64,000 nucleotides of DNA from Hofstenia miamia. Taxonomy: Eukaryota; Xenacoelomorpha; Acoela; Hofsteniidae. Below, piece by piece: positions 1 to 11,499 of this stretch (position 1 is its first letter; each line of letters starts with the position of its first letter). A program made the translations under genes and the position numbers. The notes under the pieces were generated by a model. The model was not told the DNA's origin. It ran no database searches and saw only the letters and a program-made list of their open reading frames with translations. Where the stretch lies: the NCBI GenBank assembly GCA_900660155.1, contig CABFPE010000272.1:394407-458406 (forward strand), given 5' to 3'.

Positions 1-102
1 TGTAAATCAAGTAGGTGACTCACTAATTAACATTTGCAAACACTCCTCGATATCGCAGAGGTCAAAATGTCAGTTTGTGAGACAGGGCCTCGTTACACTA
101 CA

Positions 103-339
103 CTACTGACAATAGTGTTCAATGTTGGGATAATGTTGTAAGGGAAGTGCAAGAGAATCTTTGAAAATTAAGTCACCATTGTCATCTCGTATAATCAACA
201 ACCAATGTGTACCAGGGTGATTGTGGCGACTTGCATTTGCAATTAAAAATGAGCCTTGAACCAAACTTGGTTGAATATCATCTGAGGCATGTACACCATA
301 AAATCGAAAGTGGAGTGAGGAATTTGTAAGGAAATGCAT
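103..339 (-). pseudogene. Polinton adenain-like cysteine protease (fossil, N-terminal part)
   Basis: The product shares an HNHPGTHWLLI segment with the better preserved copy at 12.8-13.2 kb. A histidine followed by tryptophan in this setting is typical of the adenovirus-protease-like (C5/Ulp1-type) cysteine proteases that Polintons use for capsid maturation. Only the front half is present here. It is the last gene of the minus-strand block of element A, downstream of the orphan ORF. The family assignment rests on similarity to the second copy, where the CGAYC motif around the catalytic cysteine is visible. Confidence 0.7.
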
Positions 340-449
340 CTAATCTCGTCAGCGTCCATTAAATATTTAAATAATTGTAAAGTCTCCAATGTCTAAATTT
401 AACATAGAGTCAAAACAATAAAGATGGTAGATTGCCCAAAATTGGTAAA

Positions 450-791
450 TTACACCAAAATCTGTAAAAATTCTCTTTTAACAAAACCATAGCTATCATG
501 GTAAATTGCGTGTATTCTAAACAGTTTTGACCATTTCAAAAGCAAGTGTAGCCTCAAATTATCAATTATAATCAATCCTCCGTGGGGGTTCATTTGCAAA
601 ACCTTTTCAACACTAACATTGTGTATATTGTATTTCTGTAATAGATAGTTTGTAACATGTACAAACTTTAAATGCAGGTCTTTGGTAGAGTAAATACGAC
701 CTTCCACTGCACGAATTTCGTCAAGTTTCAACATCTTTCTACAATACAATGATTTACAAAACACATAACTTATCCTTTTATAACTTTTCAC
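450..791 (-). CDS. Polinton orphan ORF between capsid and protease (fossil)
   Basis: A 113-residue frame of unknown function that slightly overlaps the 3' end of the capsid gene (778-2034) and precedes the protease. A related stretch occurs in the same place in element B (about 12.43-12.68 kb), so this is a real gene of this Polinton family and not a chance frame. It is rich in Lys, Leu and Tyr, with no signal peptide, membrane segment or recognisable motif. A small structural or assembly protein would fit the position between capsid and maturation protease, but this is inference. Confidence 0.5.
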   Translation of the reverse strand: MKSYKRISYVFCKSLYCRKMLKLDEIRAVEGRIYSTKDLHLKFVHVTNYLLQKYNIHNVSVEKVLQMNPHGGLIIIDNLRLHLLLKWSKLFRIHAIYHDSYGFVKREFLQILV

Positions 792-2034
792 TGTTTATCA
801 ATATAGACTTTGGAATTGGTTTCCCCAAAATGATAACTTCCATCGATTTGGTCAGTGTGTTTTTAAAATCCAGTGTTAAACATATATTTGCACAGCTCAA
901 TTCAGGATACAAAACCTCATTGTTGGCCTCTGCAATGCTAGTCAGATCAAAAACCATAATCTCATGTTTGTTATATTGTGTGTAGGGTATTCCACCACCA
1001 TCATTATTTATCCCCAAAGCCTTTATTGATTGATAATACGCCTGTGCATAGTTGTCATCTCCAACTAACATGGGAGTGTATGTTATATTTGATCCTCCAC
1101 AGGTTATAGTAACTTGATGGAGTCCTCTAAATTTATATGAAAACAGATTTGTAAACATTGTCCCTGTAAATTGATGATTTGGAACAATTGCCAAGGTGAT
1201 TCTTCTAATGGGTTCATTGGAAAAAACATTTTCTCTAGTAAGTGTGTTCTGACCCACTGGAATTATAAATGTATGTATAAGAATTCTTGTAAAATGGTAT
1301 GTAGCAGGAGTTGTCAATAGCATTTTTTCAATTGCCAAATGTACACTTTCTGTGACTCTGAGCTTTCTTAGAGTTAGGAAGGCACCTGTAATTTGCATTT
1401 TGTAATCAGCATTATCATCTGCAATTAAGGAAAAATCGTCTTGTGATCTTAAAAGCTTTAGCTGAATATCAACACCAGGTATTAGTAATTTTTCACATTG
1501 GAAAAAATCAATTGCAAGAGGGCCATAGAAACTTGCCACCTGGCTTTCCATGGTTAGTGCTCTATGTCTATACTGACCATCTTTTTCATCACCTTCTTTT
1601 ATCAGTTTATCGGGGTGTTTCTCATAATAATACCCACTTGACATTAGTATTGAAGTCTTGTTGGCTGCACTTTTTGATAGTTCATTAGTAATCATAACCA
1701 TATGTGGCCATACTGCATCACCTGTGTGTAATAAAACACCATTTGCATATAAACTATAATCACTAAACAATGAATGTAAGGCATTATTTGTTAAACAAAC
1801 TTGATCTTGTTTTGTATCATCTGCGTCATCCCAAACTAGGTTCCCACCATCACTTTTGCATACAATTTTCACCAATAAACCAAGATGTATACTTTGCAAA
1901 TCAATGTACTCATTTTGCTCTGACCTGAAATTAAATTCAATGAGTGGTCCATTAAAACCAGAAGTTGGGAAATATTCCTGTGTACTACCTCCATTAAAGT
2001 TTACCAACACCTTATCACATTCAAAAATATCCAA
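778..2034 (-). CDS. Polinton major capsid protein, F54H12.2-like (fossil element)
   Basis: A 418-residue open frame. It matches the family annotated in animal genomes as 'uncharacterized protein F54H12.2-like', known to be a Polinton/adintovirus capsid protein expected to have a double jelly-roll fold. Recognisable parts are an N-terminal region ending in an NEYIDLQSIHL-type strand, a central segment with FFQCEKLLIPGVDIQLKL, and a C-terminal FDLTSI...LSLDF-like strand. The length is near the usual size of the family. The second copy at 11.5-12.45 kb is clearly related but broken. It lies between the small core-like gene and the orphan ORF/protease, the usual morphogenesis cluster. Reading open over its length suggests this copy is not very old. 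Confidence 0.82.
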   Translation of the reverse strand: MDIFECDKVLVNFNGGSTQEYFPTSGFNGPLIEFNFRSEQNEYIDLQSIHLGLLVKIVCKSDGGNLVWDDADDTKQDQVCLTNNALHSLFSDYSLYANGVLLHTGDAVWPHMVMITNELSKSAANKTSILMSSGYYYEKHPDKLIKEGDEKDGQYRHRALTMESQVASFYGPLAIDFFQCEKLLIPGVDIQLKLLRSQDDFSLIADDNADYKMQITGAFLTLRKLRVTESVHLAIEKMLLTTPATYHFTRILIHTFIIPVGQNTLTRENVFSNEPIRRITLAIVPNHQFTGTMFTNLFSYKFRGLHQVTITCGGSNITYTPMLVGDDNYAQAYYQSIKALGINNDGGGIPYTQYNKHEIMVFDLTSIAEANNEVLYPELSCANICLTLDFKNTLTKSMEVIILGKPIPKSILINSEKL

Positions 2035-2333
2035 GCAAGAATGAGTGAATGACGGGCATCAAACTAATATCAAGTGTAAATTTGTACAGTTATTTATACC
2101 AAATTCTTAAAAATGTCAGTTTTCTTTATGACAGGTTTCTTTTTGACTATGCTTGGACTAGATTTACATTGTTTTTTTGCACTGGAAATTGTAAATTGTT
2201 TAATTCCAAGTTTTGTTTTAATTGTTTTTGTTATCCTCCCTTGTTCAGAGAAGCCATTACCAGTTTGTTCACTATTCTGACGTTGTTAATTAAATTGATT
2301 CCTGACTGTGTTTTTTGCTACATTGGCAATTCT

Positions 2334-2567
2334 TCATTTTAAAACCTTTTTCACATTTTTGCCAGAGACTATGTCATTTAAACCCAAAATTGATTCATCC
2401 AAAATCTCATTACCGATATTGCTTAATACATTTTTCAAGGGTGGAATCATTTTCATTGCTAGTGGTATGGCAATGCGCCCAAGTGTGGTAATTACTCCAA
2501 AGCCTTTTTGACGAGTTATTGCTGTAGGGTTTCTACCACTTGCTTGTTCACTATAATATCTCTCCAT
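2334..2567 (-). CDS. Polinton small basic core-like protein (pX/pVI-like, fossil)
   Basis: A 77-residue basic protein with a hydrophobic, glycine-containing amphipathic middle (GRIAIPLAMKMIPPLKNVL) and a tail ending SGKNVKKVLK. Small proteins with an 'IPLLK...GKEIL...GKN' pattern regularly sit beside F54H12.2-like capsid genes in Polintons and are compared with adenovirus core or membrane-active proteins (pX, pVI). It is immediately upstream of the capsid gene in transcription order and is repeated almost unchanged in element B (10982-11215). The role in virion core or membrane interaction is inference from the family. Confidence 0.6.
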   Translation of the reverse strand: MERYYSEQASGRNPTAITRQKGFGVITTLGRIAIPLAMKMIPPLKNVLSNIGNEILDESILGLNDIVSGKNVKKVLK

Positions 2568-2647
2568 ACTGAATGATTTGACAATTACACATATAGGTTA
2601 TTTATACTATTCTATTATTGTCCATGCACACTTCCTAATTACTCTAG

Positions 2648-3582
2648 TCAATTCTTGTTGGTAGAATTTTCTTTAATTATTTCACCATCAGTCTCACTAC
2701 TATTTGAATTTAATTCATATGTAATGGTGATCGTAGGAAACACTTTGTTTATTTTAAAAACCTCCATTTGAAATTGTGGTGAGTAGCCTTTTTGAAATGT
2801 GTAATTGGATTTTGAAATTCTTACCAGATCACCAAGGTGAAACAATGGTGGTCAGTAATGCTTATTACTAACAGTCATTAGTTTTCAAACCAGGTGTGGT
2901 ACATGTTTTTTTCTTACAGAATTTGGAGACATGCCTATTGTATGATTTACTCTGGAATTTAAGACACCAACAATTTGTTGAAGTTTATCTATATATTTAT
3001 AACCCCTGCTAAAGTGTAGATACTTGAATAGAATTTCTTTCAAACTCCTTATTGCTCTTTCCTCACACACTGCTTTCATGTTTGAATTTGTGCTATATAC
3101 TGTTATAATATTTCTATTACAGAAATCATTAAGCACTCCTTTAAATTCTGTTCCCCAATCAACCCAAATCTTTTTCACATTACGCCAGTTATCAAATTTT
3201 TTAAAAGCAGACAACACATGACTAGCAGTTTTATTATACAACATTTGTACACAAATTTTTTTGACAAAATATCATAACAAACAAGCAAGTACTTTATCCC
3301 TCAATTGTATGATGCTAGACTTTCAACAACTGCCAAATCCATAGTCCATATTTCATCAATGCCAAATGCAATAGCAAATTGATGTGAGAATTTTGTCACA
3401 GCTGACTTGTGTATAGTGTACATATCATTTGTATCAAGGAAATTTCTTACATTTTCCAGAGTTATTTTTGGGAATTGCAATTTAGCTTTGCGATACAACT
3501 CATAAGCACCTCCAAAATTAGCAGATGATCTTAACAAGGTGTACAACTGGTGAAAGTGTTTATCCATTACAATTAATTCCAA
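2648..3582 (-). pseudogene. Polinton retroviral-type integrase (fossil)
   Basis: The region carries the hallmarks of the Polinton rve integrase. There is an N-terminal part ending in a GIDEIWTMDLAV segment with the first catalytic Asp, then a WVDWGTEFKG segment corresponding to the second Asp, then an RAIRSLKEILFKYLHF segment around the catalytic Glu. A C-terminal chromodomain-like part has the pattern GDLVRISKSNYTFQKGY. The enzyme would insert the linear element into host DNA with short target duplication. This copy is broken. It lies between the ATPase and the core-like gene, as in element B. Confidence 0.8.
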
Positions 3583-4145
3583 ACCATAAGTTCTTTTCTA
3601 TTTATAGCCTCATAAACGTGATTATTTTTAACCAGTTGGGCGGGGATTGTACCAATACTTTTTAAAATTACATGCGCACACTGGTTTAGTTGTTTGTTTG
3701 GTGTTTGCAGGGCGTTTTTGTATTTGGTAAATGATAATGAGCCAGCACTCATATAAATTGTATCATTGTGTAGAAGAGCATTTGTATTTGAACTGTTTAA
3801 AAAGTTTTTTAATTCATCACTGGTTGTGTTATCTTGTTGATATTGTCAATGTTGAGTAGGTCTTTGAACAGCATTGCATTTTACTTGTATATCATCTTGA
3901 ATGTATGGGGTTTGTTGTTGTTTGGAATAATGATTACTTGATTTTAGCTGCATACTGTCACCGTCAATATGTTGTTCTTGACAGCAATCTTATGTTAATC
4001 TATTGTAATTTTCCAGAGAAATAAGCACCATTTCAACCACAGAAATTGAATATAATGATTTGAGTTTTTAATGTGTTTATATATTATATATAGTTCATCA
4101 TAATGCATAAAAGACAATTGAAAAATGCTAGTCTATTTGACATTC
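3583..4145 (-). other. Spacer between integrase and ATPase with small-gene remnant (fossil)
   Basis: No intact gene. The matching interval of element B (about 9.54-9.86 kb) reads in short stretches as a Gln/Asn/Thr-rich polypeptide containing LKNFLNSSN and KFKNALQTP. The same bases are recognisable here on the minus strand. It is probably the remnant of a small Polinton gene of unknown role. Confidence 0.35.
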
Positions 4146-4960
4146 TTAGAATTGTAATTTTTTCAACTTTGAATGTTTTAATAGTGCAGTCTCCACATAC
4201 TGATGGTATTTTAGAAATGTAGTCTTTTCATCACCAAGTGGTATAATTCCTTGTTGAATGTTAAAAATGATCCCACGTACTAAATTTAAAGTTTGATCAT
4301 CTCCTAGGAGTTGAATCTTAGACTTTTTCAAGCATCCCATTAAGAATTTGTAAATGATGCGTTCTTGAATCAGTTCCATAGAAAATTTATCTACCTTCAA
4401 GGTTTGTTGAAAGACGTAATTCATTTGGAATGTCCTGACCAAAGTTTATAAACAAATAACCATATGGTTTGCTAATGACCTTTTTATATGCAGCCAACAA
4501 TTCACTCATAATTCCAATCTGGGTTCCTAAAATTCTAATCTGTGCTCTATCACACACTGAATTAAACAAAAATATTCCAGAAGCATTTTTCTAGATTAGA
4601 CTTGAGTAACATCCCTTTGAAAAAACTGAATGGGTGATTAATGCAATACTGCAATTTAAAGCCTTCCACTGATAACAAGGTTAGCAAATGTCTGATTGTA
4701 GCAGAGTTTCACCCATATCATCAAATATTATTAGCAAGTTTTGAACGCTATTTTCACCTAGTAAACATTCTGAAAATTCCTTGATAACTTCCACACATTT
4801 CATTTTTGCTTTAAATTTGCTATAAATGTTACTTTGGAAGTGACAGTAAAAAACAATTGCTTTGGAATATCTATCAAAATAATCTTTATCAATTAATTTC
4901 CTGAGTAAGCTTGTTTTTCCCAAATTTGATGGACCACTGAAAATTAAAAATGTCTGAGTG
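4146..4960 (-). pseudogene. Polinton packaging ATPase, FtsK/HerA A32-like (fossil)
   Basis: Walker A motif GPSNLGKTS is readable near 4916-4942 and a Walker B-type LLIIFDDMG near 4703-4729, both on the minus strand. The spacing and the downstream segment about cysteine-rich, threonine-less helices match the A32-like genome-packaging ATPases of Polintons. The enzyme would pump element DNA into the capsid. The copy is broken. It is the first gene of the block, next to the terminal repeat, exactly as in element B. Confidence 0.72.
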
Positions 4961-6325
4961 TTTCACAAAGGAACAACATTGATTGTGGGCATGGTTTCTT
5001 TATAATAAGAATACTAAAAAGTTTACATTAACTTATAAATTTTTTTAAAAACCAAACACTGAGTTTCAAATAATTCAGATTTCTTCCAGTATTATATATT
5101 GCATGTATTAAATCAATTTTAACGTGTGCTCTACTATTGTATTTTTTTCTCAAGTGTTTTATTAGTAAAGAAGGAATTATTACTCACTCCTCTATCAGCA
5201 TTATAATTTTGTATTTTATTATTCCAAGAGAGTGTGTGTGACCACTGTAATTTTTTGTATAACTGGTATTAATTAATTTAGCAGATTGGATTAAAGTGGT
5301 GTATTCTATTCAAGAACTCATGATTCAACTCATTAAATATTAGAGAGTTTTTGACGTGCAGGGAATTAGGGTAAAACTTTACATCAAGTGTAAAAGACCA
5401 GTGCAAATTATCAACAAAGTATCACTTAACACGCCAGAGATTTAATGCTGTGCTAATGGCTTTTGGGGGAATTGGTTGAAAACTGCTAATTGATTTTGGT
5501 TTGAATTGCATAAAGGCAATAATTAACTCAGTGTTTTGAAGACAGTTTTCAATGTTGAAGTGAGCTTAGTTAACCATTTCCAAAATACAACTCCACAAAA
5601 GAACTTGGTACATAATTTAATTTTATTGTTTTTTTGGTTAAACTCTTTTGATGAAATATTTCAAGTCCTAGTTTACATGTTTTTTTGGAATAAACAAATT
5701 TTTGCATTGATTGTTTATCTGATTATATTTGTTTTATCTCTTTACATCATGCATGATTAAGCTAAATTATATACATTTTTGGTTTAGGGATGTATTTACA
5801 TTTAGGTTTTGTTTTTAATACATACACATTTTTTGATTAAAACTAAATTTTGAATGTTGAATTATTAAAACTTAAATTGATTTAATTACTTTTAGCATAC
5901 ATGTTTTTTGGAATAAATGTATTTCTGCATTGATTTTTTATCTGATTATATTCATTTTATTTCTTTACTTCGGGCAGGTTTAAACTAAATTATATGCGCT
6001 TTTTGCTTAAAACTAAATTACAAATGTTGAATTATTAAAACTTAAATTGATTTAATTGCTTTTGTTTAATTGCTATAATTGACTGACTAGAATTATTTAG
6101 ACACAATAATTTTTTTAACTAACAATGCAAATTACAAATGTAGAATTATTAATAAAACTCAAATTGATTGTAGATGTTTTGCTATTGAATTTAACGTGAA
6201 TTCCACTACATGCATTTCAAGTTAATAAAAGAGGTGTTAAGAAAAGATTGCTTTGTAAAAACTAATATATTAATATTGTATATTAAATGTGTGTTTGCGT
6301 GTGTATAAAATATATTAATAACAGT
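4961..6325. repeat. ATPase-side terminal repeat region of Polinton A
   Basis: No gene. The sequence is an inverted match of 7500-8770: the stretch around 4984 pairs with 8738-8767 and the stretch around 5173 pairs with 8564-8580. It is a direct match of 26340-26960 (shared tract AGTGAGCTTAGTTAACCATT). It therefore belongs to the Polinton terminal-repeat family but lacks the outermost bases. About 6241-6325 is unmatched AT-rich sequence up to the start of element B. Confidence 0.7.
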
Positions 6326-8570
6326 AGTAAAGGGGACTCATATGAGAGGACAAAAAAACTATTCTGATTGGTCAAGAGCTGGGTTCGTAACACCTATTTT
6401 GATTGGCTGAGAGCTCATGACGTCCCATGTCATGTGAATATTGGCGAAGATGATTTAATTAGTGACTCATCTCTACTTGACAGCTACAAATGTATTTTTT
6501 GACAACTGCTAATTGATTTGTGATACTTTTTTAATTGATTTTCATGGTGATTCATTTACATGCTGAGTCAATTTGGTTTACGTACATTTTTGGTATAATT
6601 TCATTTTGTTAACATCATAATTGTTTGCATACATTACATTTTGTTAATATATACCTCATTATAACACATTAAACTCACTTCAATACATTACATCACATTT
6701 GTGATTTTTTATTGTTGGCTAATTTTACAACCCCTTGTCAGATACACATATAATATTAGACAAATTTTCCATTACATGTAAAAACTATACAACACCATGA
6801 CAAACCATGCCATCATATTTTCCATAATTTTGAAAGGCTTACACATATATTGCTTATCCCAACACTATTTTGTTAATACACATGGAAAATATTAAGTGTA
6901 GAAGTTAAGCAAAGAGATCACATATTCACTATACTTAAAGGCGTAATACATAATAAAACCAACCTACATTTTCAGAAAGAGTAAAAACACAGGTTATGTA
7001 TAAAACCAAAATTCGCCTCCTAAAAATGCTGCATGCAATCTTATTTATCAATGTAATTTATAGACACTCATATACATTTTTCAAAAATAATTATACACAT
7101 TTGCAGATTGTTACATCTTTTACCAACTTTTATATGGCTAACTTTTCTTTACACTCTCTTTTGGTTTATTTGATTTTTTTGAGGGGTGTACACATTTGGT
7201 GAATGATTCATCTTTTATCAAATTTTCCACATTGCTCACATTTGTACATGTTTATAGACTGATACACATTCATTGACTTTCAATGTTTCTTACAGGTTGC
7301 ACACATTTGATGATTGATACACATTCATCAACTTTCCATGTTTTTTTCAGGGCTGTATACATTTGCTGACTGATGCATTTTTTCTTGAGTTACACACCAT
7401 TGTTCAATTTTATTTGATTTACAGGGTTTGTTTACATGATTGTATGCATCACACAGTGTTCAACTCTTCCAATGTTTTATATCACAAAAATAGTCACAAT
7501 TCTGCATTTGATCTAAATGTATAAACTTGAAATGTGTATAGTGAGTTACATGTTAAATTCAATAGCAAAATGTTTACAAAGAATTTAAATTCGTAATTCG
7601 CAACACTAGTTAAAAAATTATAGTCAAAATAATTATAGTAAGTCAATTGTAACAATGAAACAAAGGCATAAGCTTGTAATTCACAACATGAGTTAAAAAA
7701 TTATAGTCAATTAATTATAGTAAGTCAATTGTAACAAAAGCAGCTAACTAAAAACTATTATATATTTCCTTTCAACCAGTTGCAGCTTAAACAAAAGTGA
7801 TTTAAAAAAATTAAGTTCTATTAATTTGTAATTTAGTTGATAGTTAAAAATATATTGTCTAAATAATTCTAGTTATTCAATTGTATCAATTAAACAAAAG
7901 TGATTAAAATATTCACACACAAAAAATACTGAGCCATAGTATTTGAAAGGAGGAAAAATACAAGTAAAATTTTACAAGACATCATCTATAAATTCACATT
8001 GTTAGTTAAAATAAGAAAATAAACAAAATAATTTTATTCAGTCCATTATAGCAATTAAACTTTGGTAACTAAACAAAATACTTGATAAAACAATATAATG
8101 CATATAAACTTTATTATAAAAGGAAAAGTGAATAATGGAAAGTGCAATTATACATCAAATGTGTATAACCAAATAAAACATTTTCACATATAAAATTGTT
8201 TAAAAGAATATAAACATGCATCACTTCTTCTTCTTCTTTGTGGACACACATTTGTTAGCTAAGTTTGCACTTCAAACGTAGAGAGTTGATTACTCAAAAA
8301 TGAATCTTTTCACTTTAAAAGTCTTTCAACACTGGGCTATCAGCTCAATTCCTTGTGTAATATGCATTATCAGAGAAATGACTATCCCCTTTTTCTTCTC
8401 TTTTATGTGTTACCATGGGAATTCATCAATTGAGAAATAACTAAGATTAGTGCACACAACAGTCTATTTCTTTGATGGGGTAATCATGGCAAACAAAAAC
8501 TGGAAATTACAATGATCATATACACTCTCATGGAATAATAAAAATTAGAATATTAATTGATAAGTGAGTA
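6326..8570 (+). repeat. Left terminal inverted repeat of Polinton B
   Basis: No protein-coding gene. The outer ~1.2 kb matches the reverse complement of 26.9-28.07 kb (for example TTGTTGGCTAATTTTACAAC at 6711 and its inverse near 27680). The inner part, from about 7500, matches element A inverted. Imperfect repeats containing AATTATAGTAAGTCAATTGT occur at about 7600-7930. Confidence 0.75.
7180..7420 (+). repeat. Subterminal ~60-bp imperfect tandem repeats
   Basis: Four imperfect units, each with a core close to GTACACATTTGNTGATTGATACATC followed by a TTTCCATG tract and a T-rich/CAGG spacer. Equivalent blocks lie at 14160-14340 in the same orientation and at 23930-24100 and 27090-27230 in the inverted orientation. 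Every well-preserved terminal-repeat copy in this window therefore carries them. Confidence 0.65.
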
Positions 8571-8764
8571 ATAATTCCTTCATTACTAATAAAACAATTG
8601 AGAAAAAAACACCAAAGTAGAGCACACATTAAAATTGATTTAAGTACATGAAATATATAATATTTGGAAAATGTGAATTACTCAAAAACCAATGTGTGCG
8701 TTTTTTAAAAAATATATAAGTTAATGTAAACTTTTTAGTATTCTCATTATAAAGAAACCATGCC

Positions 8765-9402
8765 CACATTTTTATAGATATTCCAAAGCAATTGCTTTTT
8801 ATTGTCTCTTCCAAAGTAATATTTATGGCAAATTTAAAGTGAAAATGAAGCATGTGGAATTTTTCAAGGAATTTTCAGAAAGTTTACTAGGTGAAAACAG
8901 TGCTCAAAACTCGTTAATAATATTTGATGACATGGGTCAAAAGATGCTACAATCAGAGACATTTGCTAATCTCATTATCACTGGTAGGCATTTAAATTGT
9001 GGCATTGTATTAATCACCCATTCAGTTTTTTCAAAGGGACGTTACTCAAGTCTAATTCAGAAAAATGCTTCTGGAATATTTTTGTTTCATTGTGTGTGAC
9101 AGAGCACAGATTAGAATTTTAGGAACCCAGATGGGAATTATGCTTGAACTGTTGGCTGCATATAAAAAGGCTGCTAGCAAAACATATGTTTATTTGTTTA
9201 TAAACTTTGGTCAGGACATTCCAAATGAAAGATTCAACTCCTAGGAGATGATCAAACTTTAAATTTAGTACGTGGGATCATTTTTAACATTCAACAAGGA
9301 ATTATACCACTTGGTGATGAAAAGACTACATTTCTAAAATACTGTTAGTATGTGGAGACTGCACTATTAAAACATTCAAAGTTGAAAAAATTACAATTCT
9401 AA
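8765..9402 (+). pseudogene. Polinton packaging ATPase (fossil, element B)
   Basis: The region is the plus-strand counterpart of 4146-4960. It keeps the Walker B-type segment LIIFDDMG, a following ITGRHLNCGIVLITHSVFSK stretch typical of A32/FtsK-like ATPases (sensor-like Thr/His), and the C-terminal helices shared with element A. The front of the gene including the Walker A region is poorly preserved. Broken. It is the first gene inside the left terminal repeat. Confidence 0.7.
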
Positions 9403-9535
9403 GAACATCAAATAGACTAGCATTTTTCAATTGTCTTTTATGCATTATGATGAACTATATATAATATATAAACACATTAAAAACTCAAATCATTATATAC
9501 AATTTCTGTGGTTGAAATGGTGCTTATTTCACTGG

Positions 9536-9862
9536 AAAATTACAATAGATTAACATAAGATTGCTGTCAAGAACAACATATTGACGGTGACAGTATGCAG
9601 CTAAAATCAAGTAATCATTATTCCAAACAACAACAAACCCCATATGTTCAAGATGATATACAAGTAAAATGCAATGCTGTTCAAACACCCACTCAACAAT
9701 GAAAATGTCAACAGGATAACACAACTGGTGATGAATTAAAAAACTTTTTAAACAGTTCAAATACAAGTGCTCTCCTACATGATGATGCAATTTACACAAG
9801 TGCAGGTTCATTATCATTTACCAAATTCAAAAACGCCCTGCAAACACCAAACAAATGACTAA
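9536..9862 (+). pseudogene. Small Polinton gene remnant between ATPase and integrase
   Basis: Short stretches read as a low-complexity Gln/Asn/Ser/Thr-rich polypeptide. The same stretch is preserved in inverted orientation in element A at 3.66-4.02 kb, which argues for a real family gene. There is no recognisable domain. A function cannot be assigned. Confidence 0.35.
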
Positions 9863-9965
9863 ACCAGTGTGTGCATGCAATTTTAAAAAGTATTTGTACA
9901 ATCCCCGCCCAACTGGTTAAAAATAATCGCGTTTATGAGGCTATAAATAGAAAAGAACTTATGGT

Positions 9966-10951
9966 TTGGAATTAATTGTAATGGATAAACACTTGCACCA
10001 GTTGTACACCTTGTTAAGATCATCTGCTAGTTTTGGAGGTGCTTATGAGTTGTATTGCAAAGCTAAATTGAAATTCCCAAAAATAACTCTGGAAAATGTA
10101 AGAAATTTCCTTGCTACAAATGATACATACACTATACACAAGTCAGCTGTGAGAAAATTCCCACGTCAATGTGTTATTGCATTTGGCATTGATGAAATAT
10201 GGACTATGGATTTGGCAGTTGTTGAAAGTCTAGCATCATACAATTGAGGGATAAAGTACTTGCTTGTTTGTTATGATATTGTGTCAAAAAAATTTCGTGT
10301 ACAACCGTTGTATAATAAAACTGCTAGTCATGTGTTGTCTGCTTTTAAAAAATTTGATAACTGGCGTAATGTGAAAAAGATTTGGGTTGATCGAGGAACA
10401 GAATTTAAAGGAGTGTTTAACGATTTCTGCAATAGAAATAATATAACAGTGTATAGCACAAATTCAAACATGAAAGCAGTGTGTGTGAAAGAGCAATAAG
10501 GAGTTTAAAAGAAATTCTATTCAAGTATCTACACTTTAGAAGGGGTTATAAATATATAGATAAACTTCAACAAATTGTTGGTGTCTTAAATTCCAGAGTA
10601 AATCATACAATAGGCATGTCTCCAAATTCTGTAAGAAAAAAACATGTACCACACCTGATTGGAAAACTAATGACTGTTAGTAATAAGCATTACTGACCAC
10701 CATTGTTTCACCTTGGTGATCTGGTAAGAATTTCAAAATCCAATTACACATTTCAAAAAGGCTACTCACCACAATTTCAAACTGAGGTTTTTAAAATAAA
10801 CAAAGTGTTTCCCATGATCCCCATTACATATGAATTAAAGTCAAATAGTAGTGATGCTGATAGTGAAATAATTAAAGGAAAATTCTACCAACGGGAATTG
10901 ACTAGAGTAATTAGGAAGCATGCATGGACAAGAATAGAATATCATAAATAA
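9966..10951 (+). pseudogene. Polinton retroviral-type integrase (fossil, element B)
   Basis: Recognisable in order are an HTH-like front part (LRSSASFGGAYELY), the first catalytic Asp in WTMDLAVVE, the second in WVDRGTEFKG, the Glu-bearing helix RAIRSLKEILFKYLHF, then the C-terminal GDLVRISKSNYTFQKGY chromodomain-like part ending in FYQRELTRV. This is the DDE integrase of Polintons. Broken, but closely similar to the element A copy, so the two elements are related by a fairly recent event compared with the age of the family. Confidence 0.82.
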
Positions 10952-10981
10952 ACTATACGTGTAATTGTCAAATCATTTAGT

Positions 10982-11215
10982 ATGGAGAGATATTATAGTG
11001 AACAAGCAAGTGGTAGAAACCCTACAGCAATAACTCGTCAAAAAGGCTTTGGAGTAATTACCACACTTGGGCGCATTGCCATACCACTAGCAATGAAAAT
11101 GATTCCACCCTTGAAAAATGTATTAAGCAATATCTGTAATGAGATTTTGGATGAATCAATTTTGGGTTTAAATTACATAGTCTCTGGCAAAAATGTGAAA
11201 AAGGTTTTAAAATGA
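10982..11215 (+). CDS. Polinton small basic core-like protein (element B)
   Basis: A 77-residue frame nearly identical to 2334-2567 on the minus strand, with the same GRIAIPLAMKMIPPLKNVL amphipathic core and the SGKNVKKVLK tail. It starts about 30 bases after the integrase and precedes the capsid gene. It looks whole in length. The role as a virion core or membrane-active protein is inferred from family context. Confidence 0.6.
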   Translation: MERYYSEQASGRNPTAITRQKGFGVITTLGRIAIPLAMKMIPPLKNVLSNICNEILDESILGLNYIVSGKNVKKVLK

Positions 11216-11499
11216 AGAATTGCCAATGTAGCAAAAAACACAGTCAGGAATCAATTTAATTAACAACGTCAGAATAGTGAACAAACTGGTAATGGCTTCT
11301 CCAAACCAGGGAGGATAACAAAGACAATTAATGCAAAGTGTGGAATTAAACAATTTACAGTTTCCAATGCAAAAAAACAATGTAAACCTAGTCCACACAT
11401 AGTAAAAAAGAAACCCATCATAAAGAAAACTGACATTTTTAAGAATTTGGTATAAATAGCTGTGCACATTGACACTTGATATTAGTTTGATACCCATCA

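Larger units (their letters stand above)
1..6240 (-). mobile_element. Polinton/Maverick element A (fossil, partial)
   Basis: Minus-strand gene block in the order ATPase, integrase, small core-like protein, major capsid protein, orphan ORF, protease, all recognisable as Polinton/Maverick genes. The first ~33 bases match the subterminal part of the element's terminal repeat (shared GACTCACTAATTAA tract with 27950-28000). The protease end is cut short, and the ATPase-side repeat (about 5170-6240) lacks the outermost part present in element B. The copy is an old, broken fossil with several breaks overall. The capsid gene still reads open. No DNA polymerase B gene was seen. Confidence 0.85.

Noticed and set aside
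749-985. Plus-strand frames opposite the capsid gene (749-985, 1443-1688, 1856-2044)
   Set aside because: They are antisense shadows of the capsid gene with no protein-like pattern.
6295-6325. TTGCGT near the left end of Polinton B as a target duplication matching the right flank
   Set aside because: It is 25 bases away from the terminus rather than next to it, and a 6-base match in this span can easily be chance.
9524-9817. Minus-strand 97-residue frame with Cys/His-rich composition
   Set aside because: It is the mirror of the small plus-strand gene remnant between ATPase and integrase. The plus strand agrees with the orientation of the neighbouring genes.
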